A DNA stretch of 64,000 nt from Isoetes taiwanensis (Eukaryota > Streptophyta > Lycopodiopsida > Isoetales > Isoetaceae), in assembly GCA_021234155.1 (NCBI GenBank), contig JAJEKV010000036.1, positions 8,755,426-8,819,425 of the forward strand, in the 5' to 3' direction. The translations under genes were made by a program, and so were the position numbers. Positions 45,992-59,060 of the stretch are shown here, in pieces (positions within the stretch are counted from its first letter, which is position 1; each line of letters begins with the position of its first letter). The notes beneath the pieces were generated by a model. The model was not told the origin of the DNA. It was given only the letters and a program-made list of their open reading frames with translations, and ran no database searches.

Positions 45992-46697
45992 CTCCCCAAA
46001 TTCCCCTTATTACCGAACCTTCTAGGCCTCATCACATGTGCACCCTTAGATTCAAAACCCTAAAAAATGGAATACCAACTATATAAAGTACCTCAAAAAC
46101 CTAAATCTAAAATGACCAATTACGCAATAACTTAAATATATACTACTTCAACACAAGGAATTTTACATCAACACATCAAAAAATTTGCTCCTGGGGAGTC
46201 AAACTTGAGCAAGAAAGGAAAAACATAGGTATTCCTTGTCTCGCTTCCCATTCAAATGCAATTTATTTAGAAATAACCTGAGAACAACATGTACAAAGAA
46301 AAAGATTTGAACCATGTATTATGTCCATATCAGCAAATCCTCAACACCATATATGTGTTGGTACCATCACCTCACTATTATATTACTATTACTTCATGTT
46401 ATTATATTATTTCTTCATGTTATCCACCAAATGCCTCATGCAAAAGGCATGTTCCTTGCCAGGGAAAACCAATAAAACTGCTTCCAACAATCATTTCTGC
46501 CCATCTGAAAAGAAAGTGGGTAAAAGCATGAAAGGGTGTCTATAAATGTAGCCCTTTTTGTACATATACATATGTACCGAATGCACATTTTTGGAATAAC
46601 TGTCATCATGACCAGCTAGTAACTGCCATGGTTAATGGCTATCCACTACTCTGAACCCGCAATTATCGGATTTTGAAATTCTTTCCCAAATTCTTTC
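45992..46697. other. Stretch without recognised gene
   Basis: AT-rich, with scattered short repeats and a GTACATATACATATGTAC palindromic motif at 46558. The left end of the decayed transposon to the right may lie here, but no inverted terminus matching its right side was found. Confidence 0.5.
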
Positions 46698-49250
46698 TTG
46701 GTTTGCCTCTCGTTCACTATCCCGCCCCTGCCTTCTCTGCTTGAATTCCGATCACGAATTCTTCATCTAGCTATGGCCCCAAAACGCCCCCAGATGAGTG
46801 CTTGCTCATCACCACAGCCCAAGCAAGATGCCAGTGCTTCCGGCAGTGGAATTTTACCTCCAAGGAGTTTACGTTTGGGTTCTGAGGTGATCCAAGCCAA
46901 AGACCTCCGTGATAAACATGCAGAGGCCCACATACCCAACCTAGAGATGGTTATGAACGAGGTATGGGGTGAAGCTCCAAAAAACAGACGAGGATTCAAG
47001 GAAGGGAGAATCCAGAACGCATGGAAAGATGATTTTTTTAAATATTATGAATTGGTTTATGGCAAGAAACAGGTTACAAACCATTATATTTCAACCTATT
47101 TTGCCAGAGCATTTGCTCTTCACTTGAAGGGACGGCTTGTTGATTGGATGGACGTGGCTAGGACCGCCAAAGATCTTGCCAAAACCCTCATTTCAGACGT
47201 TACAGAGGACCCTACAACAGGTAAATCCTCAACTATCAAACAGGACATCGTATTGCAGCAGATTATTAGAGCCTGGGTTATTCTAGATCAGATGTTGACA
47301 CAATAAAGCAGTTACTTAAGCATGGGTTGGAGGAGAAAACTAACCTATTGAATGAAGTAGAAGCACTGGAAGAAAAAAGGAGGGATGCATTGAAGGTCAT
47401 CAGCCGGATTGAGGGTAGAAAGGATATGCTATCCGAAGATCTGCAGCCAGATCCGCCGGAAAATAGATGAGACAAAACAGGAATTTGACAAATTGTCCCA
47501 GGATCCTGCTGGAAATCAAGTTATGTTCGGAGTGTTGAAGTACAAGTTGGAAGACTTGGTTATGAGTAGACATGATAAAGAACAGCACTCTTCTAAGCTA
47601 GAAATTGGTTTGCAGGAAGCAACTAAAGACATTGAAAGGCATGAAATCTCAATTGAACAAGCAAAGGAAAAACTTAATTGCATTGAATTGGTTCAGCAAA
47701 GGCATTCACAGATTTTGGATTTCATGGGGAGAGCAGGACCTATTGTTCTCGCACCCGGAGGCCCTACCCCAGGGGAGCTACTTCTATAGAGCGATTCATC
47801 ACATTCGGTTCATGTACTGCTGGCCAAGGCTTTGGCAAAACCGGGTTTGTTGTTTGCTAGCTCCATGCAGAGATGCTTATTGCCTCTTCTGCTTGTGTTA
47901 TCTGGTATGGCTTTCAGTGCATTGCTATTCCTTGTACATGTATAACTTTTAGTGTACGTCTGTAAGCAGAGGTACATAGGCATATATTTGCTTGTTTATT
48001 GATGCTTTTATTTTTGAGCTTGGACTGCGCTTGTATCGATTGTACATGTCTCTAATGGAGTCTACATCTGCAAATAGATGTACATGCATTTATCTTTAGA
48101 GTGCATCTGTAGATGGATTCATAAGTATGTGCATTTTTACATGTATGTGCTTTTTTTTTTGGGCATAGATCTACATTCCCTAACCGGATACCGGGTACAT
48201 CCGGGTACATCCGGGTACATCTGGGTACATTGAGGTACCTCTATGTACATTGAGGAACATGTACATGTACATTTGGCTATAGTTAAATGTAGTTACGTAC
48301 ATTTGGTACATTTTATGTACATGAAATGTAATGCTTAGGCGAATGTACCGATATTTCTCATTAGTTACGTTTTTCATGTTCTTTTATGTCTATTGAAATT
48401 TAGATCATTTGTTTGTTTGCGGATGAGGTCGCTCCTATCCCGTAAGCGGCTTTTAATGGTCGATGTTCTTGAGCCATCCGCATCGACTCTCTTTACTGAT
48501 TTTACTTGAGCATAATAAGCGCCCAATCAGAGACCCTCAACCTTCCAGCTCGGATCACCAATGACATTTACAAAGCCGCATAATAGAACCATCTGCAATT
48601 GGTGCCTCCTCGAACATGGCAAAGTGAAGTTGAGGAAATTGAGAGGATGGCACTTGAGAAAGCTAAAGCGATTGCGGTGCAGAGCCTTCAATGATCACCG
48701 CAATGTAAACTCTTTCATCACCAAGTGCTAAATTAGTAATTGGAGAAGCTAAGAAAGATTCAGCTTACGTCGCCTCAAAGATCATCTGCGAGTCCCAGCC
48801 TGACCTCGTTACGGAAAAAGCTACAAAGGACACAGATCCAGTTTTAACCCAGAGATACCGGGAAAGAGGAAGCCGAGTTGGTAGTTGAGTCCACTCAAAG
48901 AGGAGGCAAAAGAATCTTTGGTGATGGCACTCCAAAAGGAAAAAAAAAGGCAAAATCTCCAAAGAACAAAAAAATGTCCTCCTAAAAGAAAATCTCCAGC
49001 AAAAAGTGCCACCACCACCTAGAAAGAGGTATGTCCAAGATGAACTAATTTTGTTAAACATCTCAGATTTATGGTAATTAACCACATTTTTTTTGTACAT
49101 AGGACACGATCACAGGCCGTGAAGGAAGCTGATCCTGATCCTTCTGAGTCGGAACCGGAAGAGGAAGAGGATCTACAAGCAAATATTGATGTGATAACAA
49201 ATAAGGTGCAGCAGTCCTCAGAAGATGCTTAAGCAGGTGATGAATTTACA
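46698..49250 (+). pseudogene. Accessory coiled-coil gene of the decayed Sola-like transposon
   Basis: The first frame (46698-47306; likely ATG 46773, MAPKRPQ) has a basic, Ser-rich start, then FFKYYELVYGKKQ and FARAFALHLKGRLVDWM. This matches the IYQFGLKNN...FARAFAWQ region of the gene at 16751-20096. A coiled coil continues through 47306-47470, and after a frameshift near 47445 to 47789, ending HSQILDFMGRAGP...PTPGELLL, parallel to the segment before the RING in the other copy. No clear RING follows. KRKSPAKSATTT and an acidic stretch (DPDPSESEPEEEEDLQ) near 48980-49190 look like the decayed C-terminus. Confidence 0.65.
47935..48350. repeat. GTACAT-rich tract
   Basis: Many GTACAT/ATGTAC hexamers, including four near-tandem CCGGGTACAT-like units at 48185-48230. 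The same hexamer is dense at 52085-52150, 54165-54490 and 55575-55640, but sparse elsewhere in the window. Confidence 0.8.
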
Positions 49251-52200
49251 AGGTGAGTAATATACAATTGATTACAATAGATATATTCTTTTGCTAATGC
49301 TGTTGTTTCCTTGTACAGTTTAGTGAACCGACTGAAAAGGTTGGTTCCATTCACTCCTTATAGGGACTTTGTCCTCCTAAGCTTTGCACCCTCTATCTTT
49401 TAAAGTGATGTTGACGAAGTTCTCATTGGAAGGCGGACTTGACCTCTAAGATGGTAGATGTCTATGGGAGGTAGGCTAGCATTTCAACATATTTATGTTA
49501 TTTCATTCCCTAAGTCACTCATCTTATGTATTAATATGTAATCTGGATTTGTGTGCAGGTACCTTTGTAGCGATCTTCCATCGATTGGAAACATAAGTTC
49601 TTTACTTGCTTCGACCGGACACCTTCCGTAATTTTGTGAATTCCCTCAAGAACGGGGGGGATGCACGAACACAAACATAAAGGAAGGGCTGGATGGCATT
49701 TTGATTGCAAGATGCCAATACATATTTGTTCCAATTTTGCAAGGCCCAAATGTGGCATTGGCAATACTTGTGCTTGCTGGTCCACTGAAAAGCTCTTTTC
49801 CATCTATAGCTAGCCCAAGTATACGTATCCTCTCATGTCAAAGGCTATGTACCCGATGCTAAAGTGGTCCGTAAGTATGAGTTTCGCTTTTTTTTATGAT
49901 TTGATTATTCTCATATTGCAATTTCTTATGCTTGATTTATTCTCACATTGCAATTTTGCGTGTTTCATAAGCTTGTGATCAATAACATGATGCTCGGATC
50001 CAACAAATTTAAACCATGGTAGGAAGAACTTTGATGCTCCCTGTTCTGTCCTAAAATGCCGAAAACTAGTACTAGCAACCCTTGCATGTACATTTTGGCT
50101 TACATGCACAAATTCATAGATGCCGTGGTTGATGCAATGCCCAAGCTCCATTTTTGTAAGTAGAACATGTTATTTTCCTATTAGTTATTTGTTGGTATAG
50201 TCCTCTAATACTTGTGCACCATGCGAGATGACACCCATTGGTTCACCGATGCCTATGCCAAGTCACGGAGGGATCATCTAATGGAGGCATTAATTGTAGA
50301 AGGCGAGATGAATATACAAGCGCTTGTTCCTACACAGGTAGATAGTCCCTTTGACTTGTTTGTAAATTACAGTTTTGTATGAGCCATGCTCCGAGCTTCT
50401 TTGTACTCAATAAGTAATGAAAAATTAATTTATTTGTCTCACTTACACCTGTGCAAATAACAATCGTGTAATTATCAATGTGTTTTCTCAATTGTGTGTC
50501 CGAAATGTAATTATAAATTGTGAATCTCAAGTGTTTTCTTGCCGACAGTGAATCATCTAATTCGGGAGAAAGCTCATTATCTTTGACTTAAATTCTGTGG
50601 TTGGGCAAGAGTGTGCACAAGAATGAAAATATTAACTCAAGATACCAACAGATCCGAAAGATGAGCTTCAATTTAATATAGGAAATGTGTTTTTTTTACT
50701 GCAGCCGTTAGTTAGCATCAAGTTAGCATTTGTAAGAGAAGGGTTTGATGTTGCCATCCGGTCTTCACTCACTTCTAAAAATCTTCAACCAATTGTAGAA
50801 CATATTTGTGATGCTTTTTCCATAAAGTCAAGTTTGTTTACAGCCGAGCGATGTTGGACTACGCCACACAAACACCCTACGAACCTCAAAAGGGGTTGTT
50901 TGTGAAACCATTAGTCGTGGTATGGAAAGAGTACCCGTGAGTACTATGGACATACAGTTCGACGACGACGAAAAGATACAAATCCACTTTGAATCTCGTA
51001 GGAAGCTACATATGTCCTTTCTCTTGACACCGATATTAGGCCGGTGACAGCTTGCTTGTCATGGAGCTCATTCCATGGCTTAATGGATTCAAAATGGCCA
51101 AGATGGTATAGTTTATGTGAAAGAGCATCCAATGACTAATGCAAAAGAGATGGCATATCGTGGCGGGTGGAACAGATTTTGTCGGGCAAACTATGGCAAA
51201 GAACTTGGGTGCTCTTCTCACGCCTAAATTTAGTCAAGATACCTGAGCAAGGAATGGAGAAACTGCCATCATGTTATTGGCCTCTCGACCGGCCCATTGT
51301 TGCTACTGAGACTTTGACTGATGTACAAATTCAAATGTTATGAATATATGTATCAAAGTTTTTGTTCATTGCACTTGAGTACTCTCTTTTCTTCTTGCTG
51401 TTTTTCTTATTGGTACAATTATGAGTGTGTATACATAATTAAGTGATCTTCATTTGCTTTGTAGATGAATGGACAAAACACAAAAGACTATTAAGAAACT
51501 AAGAGATAGAGTTCTCACTGCACCCGTGAGGTAATACAAACCAACACAAAAGCCGCAAGTACATAGGGTTGGGGACCGATTATCGCCTCTATCTTCTTTG
51601 TTCCTAACTTTGGGAAAAGGTTGAGCAAATTGAAAATTATGAGGAACGAGCAACCATGAAAGGTATATTGGCAGCAAATCACTTGTTGCACAACCCTTGG
51701 GGGAAGGCACATGTCCTGGAAGATGCAGGCCATGTAGGATGGAAAGGTTTGCCAGTGGCACGTGCTATAGAAACCGCATGGACTACTGCTTTAGAGGATA
51801 TCTCTTCAGCCTCTCGGCGGGCTGGAAGACATGATGCAATAGTCATAAGATATCAGGCTCCTACTGACATTTTGAAGCTTGGTCATGAATTATGAGCCAT
51901 GCTCATTTTCGGGTGTGTTGTATTTATGTCCACAATATAAATATATCAACCATTTGTACATGAAAACCTGTCTATTTCTTATCTTTGCCATGACTGAAAC
52001 CATTTTTAATGTTTATGCAATTCAACTTTCTTGTGTTCAATTCTAATCAACTTACACTTAACAAATTTTTATAATATTTCTGGAATGTACAACAGATGTA
52101 CATAAGATGTACATGTGTTGTACATCTTATGTACATTGATGTACATAATGCACTTCTGAAGTAGTCCAGTTCTTCAGTTCTTATAACAAAGTATTACAAT

Positions 52201-52340
52201 ATTTCAGGAAAGTACTACAGATCTGACTTAGTCCATGTCATCTACAATTCTTTGGAAGTTGTGATAACAATGTCTCATGGACTTCATCCGGCAAGTGAAA
52301 TGTTGTGCTTGCCCCTTCAAATTTGTGTTTTACTTTCTTG
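49251..52340 (+). other. Gene-like but degraded tract inside the decayed transposon
   Basis: Short plus-strand pieces look coding without any long intact frame: DGILIARCQYIFVPILQ near 49690, HWFTDAYAKSRRDHLMEA near 50235, FVREGFDVAIRSSLTSKN near 50720, FDDDEKIQIHFESRRK near 50960, and an 80-codon frame at 51656-51895. I recognise none of them with confidence; the IFVPILQ piece is only loosely like a Ulp1-type protease strand. This tract has no counterpart in the 8 kb relative, so it may be captured host DNA or a nested element. Confidence 0.4.
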
Positions 52341-52348
52341 AATGGGAT

Positions 52349-55300
52349 TCAACCCCAATCACATATTCTGCGGTACCAAAACATTCTTAGTAGGAAGCGG
52401 TTTATCTTGAATGTGGCGACTGGGATTAGTTCATAATATTGTCCTTCAATGACACTAGTGCCGCCAGAGTATTCATTTCCATAGTCATCAATTGAATCTT
52501 CTTCCAATGCATGCTTTTCCCCGGTGCACATGAGAACATAGTATGAAACACCTTCCACATTGTCCGGTGCTTTGCAAAAAGACACAAATACATCCGAAAT
52601 GTTGACTACAATTGTCATCTAAACCAGCCTCGCCCCCCTCTGATACAAAACATCCACATCATTTTCAGCTTCAACACGAGAGGCAATATGATCTGTGGGC
52701 TCCAAACTTTTTAGAGACCATTCTCCACAATGTTTAATGTTCTCACAATTCAACCAATTGAAGTTAATGCAAGCATCACAAAAGCACGAGAGTGGTCTGC
52801 ATAGCAACTTTGTTGGATCTGCTGGGTTTATAGTTGACACAGAATGTATCTGCTGAGTACCAGGTAAAGTCTTGCAATTGAATGCTTGCTGCCTGTTCAC
52901 ATCTGTTTTTCCAACCTCCCAAAACACCCTTTCACAATCCGATTCCTTGGCCCTTAAAACTGCACAAGCTGTTTCCACCTGTGCACCGGCATGCCATTTT
53001 GTTTTCTCTGCTCGCTCTCAAGCCACAACTTTGCTATACCAGCCTCGCCATCATGTGTGCCTTTACCATGGCGGATCCAAAGAAATTCCATATCACTTTC
53101 ATTTTATTTTCAACATGGTATCTACAGATTCCATACCATGCCCGTGCAGATTTGAATTGAGATGCACAACCATCCGACCACACATAATGAAGGTTTATGT
53201 GTCCACCTCCATTATTCTTAAGCCACCCCAAATGTAATTTAAAACCATGTTGCACAAAATGAGTGTCATGCTTCACATCATCCAAACATAGAAATGCACT
53301 TTTTTTTTTAAGCTTACCTTCTATTTTCATCATTGAAATATGGACCAAAATACTAATTTGATTAGGATTCCAATGCTCGATTGCACTTCGTCCCCTGGTT
53401 TCAATGTGTAGTTCTCTGCAAAGTCAACAACAGACAACACACTATTATCCGGGAGTTTCTCAACACATCTTTTAAACTGTTTGCTCTGCCAGTGTGCTGT
53501 AAAGTTATGATCTGTAAACTTAGCAAGCTGATTTTTCATGTTCTTTAACAAAACAGATGCTTTGTCATTCTGATCAACTAATCTAAGCCTTCTGGATGTA
53601 CCTTTTTTGGATGGCTCATTGACATATGCATATACTTGCCAGTCCACATTCTGAATTCCATCTTCCTCGTTTGGACAGATGTCTAATTTCTTCACTCCAC
53701 ATTCATCACATTCGCCTTTGATGCATTTTAGTTTATGCCATTCATCCGTCACATATTTCTCGCAAACTGTTGACCTCCACAAGATACTAACATTATCAAA
53801 AGTCTTCTTGTTTGCTTGACATACTCCATTGTTTTGTTTGGGATGCACGCAACAACTTTGCAGCAGCCAAAAAGTGCAATTAACATGTAGGGATCTCCTC
53901 ATATCATTGAAGGCCTTTAAATAGACAGATCTGCTTGCTCATGTTTGACACAACAAATGTGTTTCTCTCCTTCAATTTCCTTATGCAATCGGGTTTCAGA
54001 TACTCGAATCGTCGGGCGAATTTTGGTATCGTCGATTACGATATACAAACCGCTGATAAAGCTCGGTCGCAATAACAAAAAAGCATTAAAGACCATGTTA
54101 GCAAAATGATGTCGGCAACCAGATGCCAAAAGAGTATTGAACTATACTATTGTACAATTAATGTATGTTCTATGTACATAAAATGTCCATCCAACAGTTC
54201 CACTGATCTGTTACTGTACATCTAATGTACATCTAATGTACATCAGTACATCTAATGTACAGCCAACAGTTCCACTGAACATCCAATGTACATCCAATGT
54301 ACATCCAATGTACATCTAATTAATGTTCCAATATTAGTACATCACATTAATGTTACAATATTAGTACAACTAATGTACATATGTCTGATTTGTTTGGCTT
54401 CATTACCTGAAAGTACACTAAAATGTAAAATGATGTAATTTTGATATTCAAGTACATGTAAATGCAGCTGCATGGACATGTAAGTGTTAATGGATGTACA
54501 TCTAAAAAGTACCTAATAGCACATCACTGCAAGATTTATGCTACTATGTAAACAATGTATAAATGTAAACAATGTAAAATGCAATACATTTCATGAAAAC
54601 CATGTGTATTCATTAACAGGTCACTCGGAACAGAACTAGAATGTACAGAAGAAAGTCATGAAAGAATTTTGGAAGAAAACATAATCTCCAAAACTGAATT
54701 GATTCAATTACAAGAGCAAACCTGTGAGATATCAAGGTATTGTATTGCTTGTGTTCTCCTCTTCATGACATCTCTAACCTTTGGTGAAACTTTGGTATTG
54801 TCAAGCCAAAATTCACGAACCCCGACATTTGATTGAATCATCGATTCTATTTGATCTTGGCATCCTTCCCCGCCAAAAGCCCATACATTTGCTCCACTTA
54901 ATGACATTATCTTCCTTCTTCTTGTTGCAGCTTTAGATAAATTTCTTGGGTCAGTATCTTTAGCAATTTTGAAGAAACATTCTTGTTTATATCTCCTTTT
55001 TTTCCAACAATCATTGATAATGAAGGAATGTTTTGCACCCAATTTATCTTTGCTATTAGCGGACTTTTACTTCTTGAAGCCCATCTTTCAAGTTTCGATC
55101 ATTGATTTCATAACAATAACTTCGGAAGGATTTCCAATTACAGGTTCGAAACGTAAAAAAGCTGTCATCTTGCAACAAACGATCACAAAAACTAATCTTT
55201 GATCTCGACAAGCGTTTGCCGAATCGAGGATGCAATCCACCGACATTGCCAACACGCTTCTTTATTTGTTTTGTGGCATAACACTGGCCAATGTCGGCAT

Positions 55301-55385
55301 ACTTGCGCTTAGAACCATCACTTCCATTGGAATTCTCACCCTCCATGAACAGATTGAAATTGATTTGTATTTCTTGTAGATTCAA
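52349..55385 (-). pseudogene. Transposase of the decayed Sola-like element
   Basis: Minus strand, N to C: a leader with RFGKRLSRSKI (55250 on), FWLDNTKVSPKVRD (about 54820), CQANKKTFDNVS (about 53800), VVDFAENYTL and EVQS (about 53420-53380), an HDTHFVQHG stretch, YVWSDGCASQFKSARAW (about 53180-53150), WNFFGS followed by a frame-broken HGKG region (about 53090-53060), VGKTDVNRQQ, LSCFCDAC (about 52790), and a C-terminal domain ending at 52349. The order and spacing match the gene at 21079-24322 at clearly lower identity. Frame breaks near 53340 and 53060 and in the N-terminal region make it a pseudogene, although some gaps may be introns. Confidence 0.75.
54160..54495. repeat. GTACAT array in a transposase gap
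   Basis: ATGTACATCTAATGTACATC-like units and CCAATGTACAT units in tandem for about 150 bases, then scattered hexamers. It lies between two transposase pieces, hence in an intron or an insertion. Confidence 0.8.
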
Positions 55386-55639
55386 TTGGCATGTGTTTGC
55401 TTCTGGAATTCGTTCGGTGTTCGTCCTGTGAAAGGGGGGAATTTCGGAAAGGGAGGGACGGATCCATTCGAATTGGTTCGGTGGTTCGGTGGTTAACCAA
55501 GAATTCCGGGGGGGATGTCAGGGATGATCTTGCAATCATTGCATATCTGACACAAAACGACAAACCATTGTATCTTGATGTACATCTAAAATGTACCCCA
55601 AAAAAGCACAAATTCGTCCTTCAATTCAGTACGATGTAC

Positions 55640-55935
55640 GTACACCCTTTCATGCTTTTACCCAAGTCAAGTCATTTCTAGCAACCATTCCTGTATCTGC
55701 CGAACTCTGCATGAACCATACCCAATTGTCCTTATTTTTAATTCCTGTTGCATCAATAGCAGTAGCGGACAACAAAATTCCTTGTTATTTTCCTGTTAAA
55801 AATGTTCCATCTAGACCAATAAGAGGTCTACAAAATTGAAATCCGTTCAAAGAAGCATCAAATGCTAAAAACAATCGGAAAAAATGGCCTTCCCTTTCTT
55901 GCAATGTTAAGCACAATTTCATTATATATGGACTT
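55640..55935 (-). pseudogene. MULE (Mutator-like) transposase fragment
   Basis: On the minus strand, FFRLFLAFDASLNGFQFCRP leads into LIGLDGTFLTGK, then GILLSATAIDATG and DNWVWFMQ. This is the order around the first catalytic Asp of plant MULE transposases (CRP.IGLDGT.LKG...GVLL.A...DA). One in-frame stop follows LTGK. The piece ends near 55640 and its other domains are missing. Not related to the Sola-like transposase beside it. Confidence 0.8.
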
Positions 55936-56355
55936 TCTCTAAGTCCATATGCCTCTGAAATGATGCCTAATTTTTAAAATATTGCATTTTTTTTTATTAA
56001 AACGATGCATTACTTTGGGAATCGTGCTGGTAGATGAGCTGGCAGGCATTATATCAATTGGCTCACGAAAGAGAAATATAGGACAATGTTTTTGAAAATA
56101 ACCCTCATCATCAGAGGTGTTGTTAGTTAAGACGAGCTTGTGCAAAATATTCATACTAATTTCCATTCTCTCCATGAATTCTTGGGAGCTAGTGATTTAT
56201 TTCCCTTCTCTTCTACCTGATGTAGAGGCGACTTCTCGATCTGTGAAGACTCTTAAAACTCTCGTAGCCATTGATTCTGCACAGCAATAAAAGTTCGGTT
56301 AGAACAAAAGGTTCTGCCAACTAAAAAAAACACCGCCATTTAAATACCTATATGC
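55936..56355. other. Stretch without clear gene
   Basis: The minus-strand frame at 55939-56175 could be the upstream part of the MULE fragment (MERMEISMN...), but no domain is recognised. Confidence 0.4.
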
Positions 56356-56359
56356 TACG

Positions 56360-57060
56360 AAAAAATTACCCTTGGGGGTGTTGCCTTGCATGGCAAAACG
56401 TTTTCCCCCAAAGGCCAAACTGGGCGAGCGCCCAATTTGCCCCCAAGGGGTGTTGCCTTGCATGGCAAAACGTTTTCACCCAAGGGCCAAACTGGGCGGG
56501 CGCTCAATTTGCCCCAGGGGGTGTTGCCTTTCATGGAAGAAAGTTTCTCTGCAAGGGCCAAACTGGGCGGGCGCCCAATTTGCCCCAGGGGGGTGTTGCC
56601 TTGCATGGCAAAATGTTTGCCCCAAAGGTCAAATTGGGCGGGCGCCCAATTTGCCCCAGGGGGTATTGCCTTGCATGGCAAAATGTTTTCCCCCAAAGGT
56701 CAAACTGAGCAGGCGCCCAACTTGCCGGAGGTGTTGCCGTGCATGGCAAAAGGTATTTTCCCTAGGGCTTTTCCCAAGGGCCAAACTGGGCGGGCGCCAA
56801 ATTTGCTCTAGGGGGTGTTGCCTTGCATGGCAAAGAATTTTCTCCTAAGGGCCAAACTGGGCGGGCGCCCAATTTGCCCCGGGGGGTGTTGCTTTGCATG
56901 GCAAAAAGTTTTCCCCCAAGGGCCAAACTAGGCGGACGCCCAATTTGCTCGGGGTGTGTTGCTGTACATGGCAAAAAAGATTCCCCCCAAGGGCCAAATT
57001 GGGCGGGCGCCCAATTTGCCTTGGGAGGTGTTGCCTTGCATGGCAAAAGGTTTTCCCATT
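56360..57060. repeat. Minisatellite of ten 72 bp units
   Basis: GTGTTGCCTTGCATGGCAAA (with variants) starts units at about 56377, 56450, 56521, 56593, 56664, 56731, 56814, 56886, 56957 and 57028. Each unit contains two small palindromes: TGCCTTGCATGGCA and TTGGGCGGGCGCCCAA. Units differ by a few substitutions. Open frames on both strands encode repetitive Trp/Cys-rich peptides and are by-products. Confidence 0.93.
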
Positions 57061-58583
57061 TCAACTGCTAAACATCATATTAGAATATTAGATATCTACA
57101 AACATTATAAAAGCATTCATAAGGGATAGAGAAGTAGAACATTCACGACTAGACCTCACAGAATAGAATATCAAGTAGTCAAATTTAATGACCTCACAAA
57201 GCCCAAATTCAATCTAAGCATATGCAAGAGCTTATAATGAATAGGTTCATAGTTATTTTACATTAGTATAACAAACTAATCTAAAGGAGGCACCCTTTGA
57301 AAGTAGACACATCAACAAAGCTTAGGATCTAGATGGCGGATCAGAGGAACATATTGTAGAAGGTTGGCAAACATGCTAATTTAAGGACATGCAAGCAGGC
57401 AAAACATGATAAGGGATAATATAAAAGGTAATAAAGAATAGAGAAGAAGAAAACTTACCTCTAGTCTGAGAGAGGAGCGCCTTAAGTTAAAAGAGTGTCT
57501 CATGTCAAAAGGCGCTAGATGTGCATTAGTGGGGAAGGCTCTCGAAAGGCATTTAAACGCGTCTATTGGGAACACGTATTCACCATGTATTTAAATTTCA
57601 AATCTCCCCCCTTTTTCCCCCTTTTTCCTACCAAGAAAATTGAATTCTAATTTCCCCACCGTCCCGCTTAAATGTTAAATACTTGTTTCCCCCCAAAACC
57701 AATGTGGTAAGTCTCCATTCAGTTGCTCACACCCTTTCCTATTGCATGATTGGTCTCTTACTCACACCCTTTCCTCAGGGCGCTATAAGGTTACCAATGT
57801 GGCGCTATATATTTCATCTGTTTATCAATGTGGCGCTATATGTTTCATCTGTTTATCTGTCAATGAAATTACATGGCACTATAAGATTATCGTGTGGCAC
57901 TAGACCTTTCTATCGATCATATTAAGGTTAGTTCTCCACATGTATGTTTGTAGTTTATTCTTTCTTACCTATAGTCTTTTTTAAATGTAAGAATGGAAGT
58001 CTTTTAGAAGTTGGCTTCAAGGTTCTATCTTTGCTATAAGAGATAGGTTACATGCATATTGTAGGTTTTCCATGCATATTAAGGTTCTATCTTTGCTATA
58101 AGAGATAGGTTGCATGCATATTGTAGGTTTTCCATGCATATTATGTAGGGGTTTTGTTCAATGTTCCTTAGTAAATGGGTTAACCTTGTAAAAGTGCTTC
58201 ATTTTAAATAAATGCTAGTGACATTAGATGATTGCAAGTCATTGTCATTGACAAAGCTAGACTTGTGTAGTCTCTCTATCTATTTATCTATATGCTCAAT
58301 TACAACCATTATCCACCTCTTAAACAAGGCATCCGCCCAATTTCCAGCTCCCTACCATATGAGACTATCCTTATTTAAATAGGGCGATCGCCCAATTTCC
58401 CCATCTCTTGAGACCACATGACTATCTGCTTTGTGAGGTAGATAGTTGCATGCATGTGAGGTGAATAGTAGATAGTACTTTCCCATTGAAATTGGGCGAC
58501 CGTCCAATTTCTAACCGTCTGAGGTAGTAATATGAGATATATCCATATATTGATGAAAATAATTTCCCATCCAAGGCAGTTTC
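57061..58583. other. AT-rich stretch with short duplications, no gene
   Basis: Holds a GTGGCGCTATA triplet near 57780-57900, a 63 bp tandem duplication at 58019-58145 (AAGGTTCTATCTTTGC...), and two dispersed copies of the GGGCG.NCGNCCAATTT motif (58382 and 58494) related to the minisatellite palindrome. Confidence 0.6.
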
Positions 58584-59037
58584 TGTTGAACCACAAGTGG
58601 TTCAACATGTTTTTGTAGGCCAACATATATTGTAATGGTTGATTTTAAGGGTTGGGATTAAGTGGTGGAAATTGAAGGTTAAGATGAAGAGGCAAAATGG
58701 AAGGTTATGATGAAGAGGTGGGATGCAATGGTTGGCTAAGATTTATTAGAAAAACCTTAAATGTATTGAGGAGACACTATCTCCTCCTCTTCCTTCGATG
58801 CATTTTTAGGAGCATGGTGGCAATGCTCTAAGAGGAGGTGGCAGCCTCCTCTTCATTAGATTGAAGGCCCTTGCAAGGGGTTTTTCCTGTTGTATCTTGA
58901 TCACGTTTTTATTGAAAAAGCATTTCTCATTGTGCAAATTTTGTTGTCTTATCCAATCGATATTCCATTGATCTTTTGATCTTTTCTTGAGATGTGATCT
59001 TATGAGTGTTGGCCTGGATGGGGAACCAGGTTCAACA
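58584..59037. repeat. TRIM 5' LTR
   Basis: Begins with a perfect hairpin, TGTTGAACCAC AA GTGGTTCAACA, and ends GGTTCAACA, so its first nine bases are also the inverted terminus. Confidence 0.95.
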
Positions 59038-59040
59038 TTA

Positions 59041-59060
59041 TGGCACTCTCGGTGGGACTC
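59041..59060 (+). other. TRIM primer binding site candidate
   Basis: TGGCACTCTCGGTGGGACTC starts three bases after the LTR. The implied tRNA 3' end is GAGTCCCACC...GTGCCA, which looks like a T arm plus acceptor but is not the initiator-Met type (TGGTATCAGAGC) usual for plant TRIMs. Confidence 0.5.

Noticed and set aside
51656-51895. 80-codon frame as an intact host gene
   Set aside because: No ATG context, neighbours or domain support it; it sits in degraded transposon DNA and is kept only as part of the unassigned tract.
56360-57060. CRISPR-like array of regular repeats
   Set aside because: Units are contiguous 72 bp repeats without unique spacers, in a plant-type genome; this is a minisatellite.
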